NCBI GenBank assembly: GCA_910577555.1
Contig: CAJTLF010000003.1
Span: forward strand, 69,028 to 133,027
DNA length: 64,000 bases
DNA from: an uncultured Christensenella sp.
GTDB lineage: Bacteria; Bacillota; Clostridia; Christensenellales; Borkfalkiaceae
Direction of reading: 5' to 3'
Part shown: positions 26,501-34,301 of the stretch, piece by piece
Layout: the number at the start of each line of letters is the position of its first letter
Position numbering within the stretch: position 1 is the first letter of the stretch
Made by a program: the position numbers and the translations under genes
Notes under the pieces: generated by a model
Told to the model about the DNA's origin: nothing
Seen by the model: only the letters and a program-made list of their open reading frames with translations
Database searches by the model: none

Positions 26501-27661
26501 CAGACCTTCGGAATAGCTGTTCGTGATATATACGGGTGAAAGATAATGGTCGTTGTCCGTAATACCTACCACGCCGCCCGCCGCGTATACGTAATCGCCC
26601 GCGACGATGATATCTACGTCAGTATGCACGGAATTGACGGACGCATAGTAAGGATAAATTACATCGTATACGTTGCCGTCTTCGCCTTCCTGCAATGAGC
26701 TAATCGAGCCGGACTGCAAAATGCCGACTGCGCCGCCCGCGTAACTGAAGTAGTTGTTACCGAGAACGGTGATTTCACCTTCGGTAATTTCGCAATTTAT
26801 AACTTTAGCCGCCGCGCCGAATCCGATAACCGAACCCGCGAAGACATTGGTCTTCGACGGAGCCGTTGCGCTTAACGAAAAGTTTGTGAGTTTTAAGTTT
26901 CTTATAACGCCCGAATTTGCTCCGGCTTTTGATTCCTCCGCAACGTACTGCTGAACGAAACCGAACAGACCGGATACGTTTGATTGGGTAGTGGAAATCT
27001 TAAAATTGGAAAGCGTATGATTTTTTCCGTCGAAATGTCCGGCAAAGAACGCGTTGTTAATGCCGTTACCTATTACGGGTATAGTCGCACCGCCGAAATC
27101 AATGTCGTTAGCCAACTCGTAGTTGGCAAGCACGTAAGCGGCGTTCATAGCGTTTACCTGCGCCGCCAAAAATTCATATTCGCGCTTTTCGGAAATTAAA
27201 TATGGAGATTCCGAACTGCCCGAACCAGAAAGTATAACGCCCGATTCAACGACGCCCGCAAAGTTAATTTCGGCATCGCCTTTGACAGTGTAAGCATAAA
27301 CGCCGCGACTGCCCGCGGTGAGTTCTTCGGAATTGACGAAAACCGTGCCGCCTTCGTAATGATTTTCATAAACGAGCGTGAAATTGATTATCGTATCTTC
27401 AACGACCTTAATACTGCCGCTTTCCGTTATTTCGGGAAAATTGGTAACGGAATACGTAGCGTGTTCGCCCGCCTTGAAAGTTACCGTATATTCGGGTTTA
27501 ACCGGCTCGTCCTTTTTAAGACCGAAAACGAGTCCTAAAACGAGTGCAAGCACCGCTACGACCGACGCCGCAGATATGGCTATTATCCTTACGAGCGTAG
27601 TCTTAGACATGGGTTTTTTATCTTTTTTATTAAAATCTTGTCCGTTCGTATTTTCGTCCAT
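23582..27661 (-). CDS. large membrane-anchored surface protein with GLUG-like repeats and repeated beta modules
   Basis: A 1359-aa protein anchored by one N-terminal helix (about residues 23-48) after a polar cytosolic head; the rest is outside. Residues about 150-540 form GLUG/beta-helix-like repeats (AFFAGHFDGKNHTLSNFKIS, GGIVGILSDNGSVSNCYS). From about 730 onward a pattern of G-x-W followed 10-20 residues later by F-x-G-x-G recurs at least four times (GVWEKS, GTWFDRKTGNYIVFNGYNG, GEWIGEDPVGGVNF, GEWVRNNLAGSISFDGMGF), suggesting serial beta-sandwich modules. First gene of the surface-protease/Opp run, 34 nt before the subtilase. No enzymatic motif is seen; adhesion or substrate capture is a guess. 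Confidence 0.8.
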   Translation of the reverse strand: MDENTNGQDFNKKDKKPMSKTTLVRIIAISAASVVAVLALVLGLVFGLKKDEPVKPEYTVTFKAGEHATYSVTNFPEITESGSIKVVEDTIINFTLVYENHYEGGTVFVNSEELTAGSRGVYAYTVKGDAEINFAGVVESGVILSGSGSSESPYLISEKREYEFLAAQVNAMNAAYVLANYELANDIDFGGATIPVIGNGINNAFFAGHFDGKNHTLSNFKISTTQSNVSGLFGFVQQYVAEESKAGANSGVIRNLKLTNFSLSATAPSKTNVFAGSVIGFGAAAKVINCEITEGEITVLGNNYFSYAGGAVGILQSGSISSLQEGEDGNVYDVIYPYYASVNSVHTDVDIIVAGDYVYAAGGVVGITDNDHYLSPVYITNSYSEGLIFGAMRSGGIVGILSDNGSVSNCYSTSEIESNSPVDASSGNDSADFDALAGGIAGFAGLNTAIVSCFSQAELYAQSNLGDGHAFTGDIVARTATKGVANYAATIANCHYGEQVALTTEFVRNTLGWNETDWSFTNGKLPVLPENIPDKLSFNLKVNYGDKKVLVDNEESSEYTLSIKDITYYLPIVEYYRFSDLDEFVYTVDEFTSCGYYFDKECTLRLPYGFVPVGNTTVYAKFVDYSPVAQTYYYNSNGRVIELNLNKKGEYTYSDGITAVSTYTYDGEKIIFNEAPFARLSDNVLEKNPVNNYEKFNFAAILNGDGNGLKIYDGNYFTEIAALEMSTTNSESKANEFIGVWEKSATINKKYTFTETGWTYTHGKTTVNGTYSVTDGVATLTSSGNYGTAEIAESGLLQITVNDVSEYYSYSDGLLGTWFDRKTGNYIVFNGYNGNKEGTASVSVDGNLSILTYVRDGFFDDGGKSSVTFVSPTSGSLFGFVVYDKQEKVLTGSLYNAQTGTLEDGHSFILVDNYTGEWIGEDPVGGVNFSHLYFDGFGLYNGADIGFVEITGADGNITKVPYNADSDNLLAGSFTYNGVEYSLAYDDINGKITVSSESKTATLYRKDELYTYVLVEGNISCTFNGGGKLRNGGQLTYTNGSTSTIYTYYIKSGSVATQDLSVEIHNAAGEKVGTITIDTTRSCFALRFNDGNKANLKIRNSFFGQWAIQTSFDMSGSAGSGMQQFTIGDFNLSGKATGYFQSYEATYTVVSDTCVLVSYYDENSKRWSANIVLVDSETLAISNYQYLVAGNYYYAAHSDRLFGEWVRNNLAGSISFDGMGFSKYCNGVAYDSETKTTYYYTYRFGKYFMWDVNDTENDVVIEIAMGSGYPEDIDDYYSVGARYFTLEEFTADVTPVLTATGNEVSYEFYLDGNVLISDRSYAYELISVNGNITKLVIRDLNGSDLTVFVDSSQKTVNPA

Positions 27662-27725
27662 TTATTTCTCCTGACCCACACTTAAAAAAAGTTTGCGCAA
27701 ATTTCCATTAAAATCGTACGGTAAA

Positions 27726-27731
27726 ATTATA
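27726..27731 (-). promoter_or_regulatory. -10 box candidate for the surface-protein/Opp operon
   Basis: TATAAT on the minus strand, 64 nt before the ATG at 27661. No good -35 box is visible at 16-18 nt, so an activator may be needed. A clear AGGAG ribosome-binding site follows next to the ATG. Confidence 0.45.
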
Positions 27732-27880
27732 CAATAAACGCATATAAAAACGCAAATGATTTTTACTCTTTTTTGCGGAATAATAATAAATTAATGCAAA
27801 TTTTATCCGCCCTTTAATAACTATAATTATAATAATAAAGTTGAGTTGATAATTATTAACTTTAATTGAATTATATTTAC

Positions 27881-27903
27881 AAAAATCACCCGATTTGTCG
27901 GGT
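27881..27903 (-). terminator. weak intrinsic terminator downstream of the FAD genes
   Basis: ACCCGA and TCGGGT with a 4-nt loop, followed on the minus strand by GA and T5. It would end transcripts from the flavoprotein operon or from the structured element at 27945-28038. Confidence 0.55.
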
Positions 27904-27944
27904 TTAAATAAATTGTGAATTTATACATTTATGCGTTTGCCGTG

Positions 27945-28038
27945 CATATTCTCAGTTAAGTAAACGCAAAATAACAGTTCCCTTTTTGCGAAGAGACCAA
28001 GCCGGATTAACCGGCTTGGTCCCCCCTGAGAGAATATG
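27945..28038. ncRNA. nested inverted-repeat element, candidate structured RNA
   Basis: Outer arms CATATTCTCAG (27945-27955) and CTGAGAGAATATG (28026-28038) enclose two further stems: CGCAAAA/TTTTGCG (27965-27990) and a perfect 11-bp stem GACCAAGCCGG/CCGGCTTGGTC with a 5-nt loop (27995-28021). Together they could fold as a three-way junction on either strand. TGCGTTT (27932-27938) can also pair with AAACGCA (27962-27968), giving an alternative fold. I match it to no known RNA family. Confidence 0.4.
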
Positions 28039-28118
28039 AAAAAAAGTTGAGTGTGTGCCTTATTGACAAGGTCATTATAAAACGCAAATGTGTTAAAAAT
28101 ATGAAAACTGTATGATTT

Positions 28119-29657
28119 TTAAAAATTTTCAAGATTTTTTTTGTAAATAATATCGGCAATTTTAAGCCCGTCTGCCGCAGAACTCGTTATTCCGCCCGAG
28201 TAGCCACTGCCTTCGCCGCATGGGTAAAGCCCCTTTACCGAAACGCTTTCGCCCGTTTCATCGCGCAAAATACGCACAGGCGATGAAAACCTGCTCTCCA
28301 CCCCCGTAAGCACTGCGTCGGAAGAATCGAAGCCTTTCAATCTTTTACCCATATCCGGAATAGCCGCTTTCAGCGCGTCAACCGCCACCGCGGGCAAAAT
28401 TTCTTTTAAAGGTGCGAACGCCGTTCCCGACGCGTAGGTAGGCTTGACGCTACCGAAACCGCAGGAAAGCCTGTCCTTTGCGAAGTCGCCGTAAAGCTGT
28501 ACGGGCGCCTTGTAATTACCGCCGCCGACTAAGAACGCGCGACGCTCTATAGCGCGCTGAAACTCCATTCCGGCAAACAGACCTTCGCCCCAGTCGCTAC
28601 CGTTCATTTGAACCATCAATGCGGCGTTAGAATTCACGCCGTCGCGGGCGTAAAGGCTCATACCGTTCGTAACCACGCCGCCGCTCTCGCTTGCCGCGGG
28701 AATAACCACGCCGCCCGGACACATACAAAAAGTGAAAACGGTTCGCCCGTGAGCGTGTGAAACAAATTTATAATCGGCGGCAGGCAACTTCGCTGCAAAC
28801 TTGCCGTACTGAGCTTTCGAAATTACGCTTGCAAGATGCTCAATGCGCACGCCAACGGCGAACTCTCTCGGCGTCATTGCAACGCCCTGTTTATCGAGCG
28901 CAACGAACGTATCGCGGGCAGAATGCCCAAGAGCAAGAACTGCGGTTTTTACGGGCAATTCGCTCTCTTCCCCGCTGATTAAATTTTTTATCGATATACC
29001 CGTTAATTGCCCGTTTTTGGCGTTAAAACGCGTAAAAACAGTATTAAAAAAGTATTTTCCGCCGTTATTTTCAATATATCGGCGTATATTCTGCAATACT
29101 GAAAACAGCTTATCGCTGCCTATATGCGGCTTGTTGAGATAAGTAATTTCTTCGGGCGCGCCAAACTTCGCAAACAGCCGCAACACGTCTTTATTATAGC
29201 CGTCGTGTGTCTGCGTGTTCAGTTTTCCGTCCGAAAAAGTACCCGCCCCGCCTTCACCGAACTGCACGTTGGAATTCTCGTTCAAACTTCCCGTTCTGAA
29301 GAAATTTTCTATTGTTTCACGGCGGTATTCCACCCGTTCGCCGCGCTCGATTATAATGGGAGCAAAACCCCTTTCAACCAACCGCAACGCACAAAAAATA
29401 CCCGCCGGACCACTGCCTATTACGGCAACCGTCGGAGCGTTTTTAAGCCTTGCCGGCGGCTCGGCTACGGGTTCGATTTCGTCTGAAAAAGATATGGAAT
29501 ACACCCAGAAAAGGTTGTTTTTATCGCGCGCGTCGAGCGATTTTTTAAGTATTTTAAAACTGCACAACTTACCTTTAAGCTTGCTTCGGGCAATACGGAC
29601 GAGTTTTTCTTCGCTCTCGCCTATATGCAATTTAACGCCGTCTAACCGATTAATCAT
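28119..29657 (-). CDS. FAD-dependent dehydrogenase (COG2509 type)
   Basis: A 512-aa flavoprotein. The dinucleotide-binding motif VIGSGPAGIFCALRLVERG starts near residue 80 after an N-terminal domain of about 75 residues, the layout of the uncharacterised FAD-dependent dehydrogenases of COG2509. Other conserved stretches are GEGGAGTFSDGKLNT and PCGEGSGYSGGITSSAADGL, the latter contacting FAD at the C terminus. Substrate unknown. It overlaps the preceding flavoprotein gene by 4 nt (ATGA), so the two are translationally coupled. Confidence 0.88.
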   Translation of the reverse strand: MINRLDGVKLHIGESEEKLVRIARSKLKGKLCSFKILKKSLDARDKNNLFWVYSISFSDEIEPVAEPPARLKNAPTVAVIGSGPAGIFCALRLVERGFAPIIIERGERVEYRRETIENFFRTGSLNENSNVQFGEGGAGTFSDGKLNTQTHDGYNKDVLRLFAKFGAPEEITYLNKPHIGSDKLFSVLQNIRRYIENNGGKYFFNTVFTRFNAKNGQLTGISIKNLISGEESELPVKTAVLALGHSARDTFVALDKQGVAMTPREFAVGVRIEHLASVISKAQYGKFAAKLPAADYKFVSHAHGRTVFTFCMCPGGVVIPAASESGGVVTNGMSLYARDGVNSNAALMVQMNGSDWGEGLFAGMEFQRAIERRAFLVGGGNYKAPVQLYGDFAKDRLSCGFGSVKPTYASGTAFAPLKEILPAVAVDALKAAIPDMGKRLKGFDSSDAVLTGVESRFSSPVRILRDETGESVSVKGLYPCGEGSGYSGGITSSAADGLKIADIIYKKNLENF

Positions 29658-30817
29658 AGTCTTTTAAGAATTGCTTCCGCAACTTTTTGCGCGCTCGTAA
29701 ACGCCCATTGCAGGTTATAACCGCCGCAATCGCCGTCGGCATCGAGAACTTCTCCCGCAAAAAACAGATTTTTTACCAGTTTGCTCTCCAATTCGTCACT
29801 GATTTCGCTCACCTTTATCCCGCCACGCGTTACTTGGGCGTAATCAAACCCCATATTACCCGTTACGCTTAAAGTAAAGTTTTTTACCGTTGACGCGATT
29901 TTTTCGGGGTTGTCCGACCCGACGCGTTTAATTATAGCTCTGCCAATCTGGTTGTGCAGAGTACCGGATAACAGCTCGCTTGCCGGATAACCGAGCTTTT
30001 TCTTATTTAAAATATCGTTTTCTATCGTATTTTGGGTAATATCGGGTAAAAACTCAAGCGAAATCTCGCCTTTAGCACCCGCAAACACGGGAGAAACGGA
30101 AAAAATCGCGTTGCCCGAAACGCCGTAATCGGCAAAAATTACGTCGCCGTGGGCTTTGGCGGACTGTCCTTTGTCGTTTATTGCCGTAACGACACAATCG
30201 GCACGAATGCCTTTTAACTGCTTTATATTAGCCGTATCCGTTTTTAACTGCACCAAAGACGGGTAAACTTCGGTAACCGTGTGTCCCGCATTCTGCGCAA
30301 GAGCGTAAGGCGAATGCGATTTACATACGGGTTGCGCCACACCACCCGTACATATTACGGCATATTTTGCTGAAATTTGACTTCCGTCGGATAATTCAAA
30401 ATTAAACCCGCCTTTATTTTTCATTTTTATTACGGTTGATGAAAGCATTATTTCAACGCCGTTTTTCTGCAACGTAAACTTAAGGCTGTCCACCAAGGCA
30501 GACGCCTGCTTGCCAGCGGGATAAATTCTGCCCCGCTCGTCGGCAACGCATACGAGATTGAAAAGCTTTGCTCCCTCGTAAGGGTCGCCGCAAGCAATTT
30601 TACCTGCAAGGCGCGCGCCGCCGCCGTGATAGTGAGACGGGGTCATTTCGATATTTGAAATATTTCCCTGACCGTTGCCCGTCCGGGCAAGCTTTTTACC
30701 CAGCCTGTCCGCCGATTCTATCAAAGCGATTTTTAAATTTTTATTTTCGGAAAGACGGGCGGCGCACGCCATTCCCGCCGCGCCGCCGCCTATTACCGCC
30801 ACGTCGTAAAAGTTCAT
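29654..30817 (-). CDS. BaiN/HI0933-like NAD(P)/FAD-dependent oxidoreductase
   Basis: A 387-aa flavoprotein with N-terminal VIGGGAAGMACAARLSENK (FAD binding) and KLARTGNGQGNISN, characteristic of the HI0933 family (which includes BaiN, linked to bile-acid reduction in some Clostridia). The C-terminal FFAGEVLDADGDCGGYNLQW is the family signature closing the FAD site. Exact substrate is unknown. The ATG lies 6 nt after the -10 box with no Shine-Dalgarno, so the mRNA is probably leaderless. Forms an operon with the COG2509 gene. Confidence 0.88.
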   Translation of the reverse strand: MNFYDVAVIGGGAAGMACAARLSENKNLKIALIESADRLGKKLARTGNGQGNISNIEMTPSHYHGGGARLAGKIACGDPYEGAKLFNLVCVADERGRIYPAGKQASALVDSLKFTLQKNGVEIMLSSTVIKMKNKGGFNFELSDGSQISAKYAVICTGGVAQPVCKSHSPYALAQNAGHTVTEVYPSLVQLKTDTANIKQLKGIRADCVVTAINDKGQSAKAHGDVIFADYGVSGNAIFSVSPVFAGAKGEISLEFLPDITQNTIENDILNKKKLGYPASELLSGTLHNQIGRAIIKRVGSDNPEKIASTVKNFTLSVTGNMGFDYAQVTRGGIKVSEISDELESKLVKNLFFAGEVLDADGDCGGYNLQWAFTSAQKVAEAILKRL

Positions 30818-30823
30818 AAAAAC

Positions 30824-30853
30824 ATTTTACAACTAAATCTGCGTTTATGTCAA
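30824..30853 (-). promoter_or_regulatory. promoter of the FAD-oxidoreductase pair
   Basis: Minus-strand TTGACA, 18-nt spacer, TAAAAT, then 6 nt to the ATG at 30817. It overlaps the last codons of the ferritin-like gene. Transcription should begin at or next to the start codon. Confidence 0.8.
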
Positions 30854-31359
30854 CCTTTAAACTCGCAAAGCAATTTTTCAAGCGTTTCAAGATGTAACTT
30901 TTCGTCTAAAATTATACGTGAAACAATTGCTTTTACTTTCTCGTTTTTTAAATATCTGAGCATTTTTTCATAGCCGCATATGGCGTGACGCTCACCCATT
31001 ATATCGTTCTCGAGCATCTCTTTAAGACTGCGGCCGTAAGCCACGTACTTGCCCGAATAAAAGTCGTAACCGTTGGGCGGATAACGCGTATACACGGGCG
31101 CGGCGCCGAGTGCAAGAATGGTTTCGCCAAGCAAATCGAGATGGTGCATTTCGGCAACGGCTATACTCAATAAAGCGTCTGCATAGTTTTCGTAACTTTT
31201 CTTTGAAAAGAAAAAAGAGTGATAAACGTATTGCAAGGTTGCGTTCAGTTCGCCCGTCGAAGTTGCATAAGCAGGGGAAATTATTTTAAGGCTTAACGCA
31301 TCGGGGCAGATTCCTTCGGTAGTGGGATAAGGCAAATCAACACATAGAGCTTTAGGCAT
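30850..31359 (-). CDS. ferritin-like diiron protein
   Basis: A 169-aa four-helix-bundle protein. Candidate metal ligands are visible in GELNATLQY (helix 1), AVAEMHHLDLLGE (E-x-x-H, helix 2), GERHAICGYEKM (helix 3) and LDEKLHLETLEKL (E-x-x-H, helix 4), the pattern of rubrerythrin/manganese-catalase-like ferritin-fold proteins. It probably handles iron, manganese or peroxide. The start at 31359 (MPKALCVD) is chosen because a longer frame to 31428 would run through the uvrA terminator. No strong ribosome-binding site is visible. The exact subfamily is uncertain. Confidence 0.75.
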   Translation of the reverse strand: MPKALCVDLPYPTTEGICPDALSLKIISPAYATSTGELNATLQYVYHSFFFSKKSYENYADALLSIAVAEMHHLDLLGETILALGAAPVYTRYPPNGYDFYSGKYVAYGRSLKEMLENDIMGERHAICGYEKMLRYLKNEKVKAIVSRIILDEKLHLETLEKLLCEFKG

Positions 31360-31372
31360 AATACACGATATG

Positions 31373-31415
31373 AAAAACCGCCGTATTTTGTTCAAACTAA
31401 AACAAAATACGGCGG
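31373..31415 (-). terminator. uvrA terminator
   Basis: A perfect 15-bp stem, CCGCCGTATTTTGTT with AACAAAATACGGCGG, and 8-nt loop, followed by T5 on the minus strand. It lies 67 nt after the uvrA stop and just before the ferritin-like start. Confidence 0.9.
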
Positions 31416-31481
31416 TTATGTGTGACATAGTACTTTATAAAATTAAGTTTTGCAAATTTTAACGGGCTAAAACACCATAAA

Positions 31482-34301
31482 TCAGACTTTTAATACCTTT
31501 TTAAGAAATTGACCCGTGTAACTTTCAGGCACTTGCGCAACAGCTTCGGGCGTGCCGCAAGCAATGATTTCACCGCCCTTATCTCCGCCTTCGGGTCCCA
31601 AATCTATGAGCCAGTCGGCACACTTTATTACGTCGAGATTATGCTCGATTACGAGTACGGTGTTACCGCCGCTCCTTAACCTTAAGAGTATGCTTATGAG
31701 CTTATCCACGTCGTAACTGTGCAAACCCGTGGTGGGTTCGTCGAGTATATAGAAGGTTTTGCCCGTACTTCTCTTTGACAATTCGGTTGCGAGCTTAACC
31801 CTTTGTGCCTCGCCGCCCGAAAGCGTTGTCGCGCTCTGCCCGAGCTTTATATAGCCCAACCCGACGTCGCATAGAGTTGCCAATTTATTATGAATTGCGG
31901 AAACGGGTTTAAAGAACTCCGCCCCTTCTTCCACCGTCATTTCAAGCACGTCCGAAATACTCTTACCCTTATATTTTACTTCCAATGTTTCACGGTTGTA
32001 ACGCTTTCCGCCGCACACTTCGCAAGGCACGTAAATATCGGGTAAGAAGTGCATTTCTATCGTAATAATTCCGTCGCCCTGACAGTGTTCGCAACGCCCG
32101 CCCGCTACGTTGAACGAAAATCTTCCGCTCTTATAGCCGCGTTCTTTTGCGTCCGGAGTAGCCGCGAACAGGTCACGAATCATCGTAAATACGCCCGTAT
32201 AAGTTGCAGGATTACTGCGGGGCGTTCTGCCTATTGGCTGCTGGTCGATTGCAATAATTTTATCGAAATTTTCCAACCCTTCTATTTTATCGAATTTGCC
32301 CAAAAGCTGTCGCGCGCCGTTAAGATTATTTGCAAGATATGGATAAATTATTTCGTTTACCAAACTCGACTTACCGCTACCCGAAACGCCCGTAACCGCC
32401 GTAATAAGCCCGACGGGAACTTCCACGTTGACGCCTTTGAGATTGTTCTGACGGCAACCGCTTATTTTCAGCGTCCTTCCGTCAGGCTTTTGCCTTGCGG
32501 CAGGAACGCTTATAGTGCGCCTGCCCGAAAGATAGTCGCCCGTAATGGAACGCGGCTCGTTGATTATATCTTGCATACTGCCGCACGCCACCACTTCGCC
32601 GCCGTGAACGCCCGCTTTCGGACCTATATCCACGATATAATCAGCCGCGCGCATAGTATCTTCGTCGTGTTCAACGACTATGAGCGTATTACCAAGGTCG
32701 CGCAAGCCCAACAGAGATTGCAGTAACTTTTCATTGTCGCGCTGGTGCAAGCCTATGCTCGGCTCGTCAAGAATATACAAAACGCCGGTAAGCGCACTGC
32801 CTATTTGCGTTGCAAGACGGATACGCTGACTTTCACCGCCCGACAGAGTTGCCGCACTGCGCGAAAGCGTGAGATAACCAAGCCCCACGTTGCGCAAAAA
32901 GCTGATTCTGTTATCTATTTCCTTTATGATGCTGTCCGCAATCATATGCTCGGTAGGAGTAAACTCGGTTGCATCGGTATAAGCCTTTACGTCGTCGACA
33001 GCCATATCGCAGACTTCGGCGATATTTTTGCCGCCTACAGTGACTGCAAGGGCTTCCTTTTTCAATCTTTTGCCGCGGCAGACGGGACAATCGGTGGTGC
33101 GCATATAGCGTTCTATGTCCCACTTTACCCCTTCGGACTGGGTTTGGGTATACCTACGCTGTAAATTGGTTGCAAACCCTTCCCACGATTTTTCGTAACT
33201 GCCCGTGAAATGGTACGCACTGTAACTCATCTCTATTTTCTCGCCGCCGTTGCCGTACATAAGCATATCGTAAACTTCTTTGGAAAGCTCGGAAACAGGC
33301 ACGTCAAGCGAAAAACCGTAAACTTTCGAAAGGGCGTTGAGATACATCTGCGTCATTGACGAAGAATCAAGATTCCAGCCGCTTATCTTTATCGCCCCGT
33401 CGCGCAAGGTTTTGGACTTGTCGGGGCAGATTAAATCGGGGTCTACGAGTTGTTTGAACCCCAAGCCCGAGCATTCGGGGCACGCACCCCACGGCGTATT
33501 GAACGAAAACAGTCTCGGCTCTATCTCTTCGATTGAAATACCGCACTCGGGGCAGGCGTATTTTGTGGAATAAAGCTCTTCTTTACCGTCACAGTCGATT
33601 ACAACCAACCCTTCGGCAAGTTTTAAGGCGTTTTCCAAGCTATCGGTAAGCCTTTTTAACAGTCCGTCCTTTATAACCAGCCTGTCCACTACGACCGAAA
33701 TATTATGACGGATATTTTTTTCGAGCTTTATATCTTCCTGCAAGTCGTAAATTATACCGTCGACCTTAACTCTTGCGTAGCCGCTCTTTTTGTACGACGC
33801 AAGCTCCTTTACGAACTCACCCTTTTTGCCGCGGACTACGGGAGCCTCGACTATGATTTTACTGCCCGCAGGCAAGAGCATTACTTTATCGGCAATTTCG
33901 TCCACCGACTGACGGCGGATTTCACGCCCGCACTTAGGACAGTGCGGAACACCGACGCGCGCAAACAAAAGACGGAAATAATCGTAAATTTCCGTTACCG
34001 TTCCAACCGTCGAGCGCGGGTTGTGCGACGTGGTTTTCTGGTCGATTGAAATTGCTGGGGAAAGCCCGTCTATAAGCTCCACGTCGGGCTTTTCCATCTG
34101 ACCCAAAAACTGTCTGGCGTACGACGACAGACTTTCTATATACCGCCTTTGACCTTCGGCAAAAATAGTATCGAACGCGAGCGTCGATTTACCGCTGCCC
34201 GAAAGCCCCGTAAATACAGTAAGAGTATTGCGGGGGATATGCACGTCGATATTTTTAAGATTATTTTCCTTTGCGCCTTTGATATAAATTTCTTCTTTCA
34301 T
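31482..34301 (-). CDS. uvrA: excinuclease ABC subunit A
   Basis: A 939-aa damage-recognition ATPase of nucleotide excision repair. Two ABC modules are visible: Walker A GLSGSGKSTLAF near residue 32 and GVSGSGKSSLVNEI in the second half, with signatures LSGGESQRIRLATQIG and LSGGEAQRVKLATELS. Zinc-binding cysteine pairs occur at CPKCGREI, CPECGISIEEIEPRLFSF and CEHCQGDG/CEVCGGKRY. Full length. The start ATG overlaps the uvrB stop by 4 nt, giving a coupled uvrB-uvrA operon. Confidence 0.98.
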   Translation of the reverse strand: MKEEIYIKGAKENNLKNIDVHIPRNTLTVFTGLSGSGKSTLAFDTIFAEGQRRYIESLSSYARQFLGQMEKPDVELIDGLSPAISIDQKTTSHNPRSTVGTVTEIYDYFRLLFARVGVPHCPKCGREIRRQSVDEIADKVMLLPAGSKIIVEAPVVRGKKGEFVKELASYKKSGYARVKVDGIIYDLQEDIKLEKNIRHNISVVVDRLVIKDGLLKRLTDSLENALKLAEGLVVIDCDGKEELYSTKYACPECGISIEEIEPRLFSFNTPWGACPECSGLGFKQLVDPDLICPDKSKTLRDGAIKISGWNLDSSSMTQMYLNALSKVYGFSLDVPVSELSKEVYDMLMYGNGGEKIEMSYSAYHFTGSYEKSWEGFATNLQRRYTQTQSEGVKWDIERYMRTTDCPVCRGKRLKKEALAVTVGGKNIAEVCDMAVDDVKAYTDATEFTPTEHMIADSIIKEIDNRISFLRNVGLGYLTLSRSAATLSGGESQRIRLATQIGSALTGVLYILDEPSIGLHQRDNEKLLQSLLGLRDLGNTLIVVEHDEDTMRAADYIVDIGPKAGVHGGEVVACGSMQDIINEPRSITGDYLSGRRTISVPAARQKPDGRTLKISGCRQNNLKGVNVEVPVGLITAVTGVSGSGKSSLVNEIIYPYLANNLNGARQLLGKFDKIEGLENFDKIIAIDQQPIGRTPRSNPATYTGVFTMIRDLFAATPDAKERGYKSGRFSFNVAGGRCEHCQGDGIITIEMHFLPDIYVPCEVCGGKRYNRETLEVKYKGKSISDVLEMTVEEGAEFFKPVSAIHNKLATLCDVGLGYIKLGQSATTLSGGEAQRVKLATELSKRSTGKTFYILDEPTTGLHSYDVDKLISILLRLRSGGNTVLVIEHNLDVIKCADWLIDLGPEGGDKGGEIIACGTPEAVAQVPESYTGQFLKKVLKV

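Larger units (their letters stand above)
27662..28118. other. AT-rich intergenic region upstream of the surface/Opp operon
   Basis: No credible gene. It holds a minus-strand -10 box (27726-27731), a small terminator-like hairpin (27881-27903) and a nested inverted-repeat element (27945-28038), each listed separately. Confidence 0.6.

Noticed and set aside
27945..28038. 6S RNA or 4.5S RNA identity of the stem-loop element
   Set aside because: No large central bubble with a closing stem of 6S size and no GGAAGGAAGCAGCC-like SRP loop could be found.
31360..31428. N-terminal 23-codon extension of the ferritin-like protein
   Set aside because: It translates the uvrA terminator stem-loop and has no ribosome-binding site.
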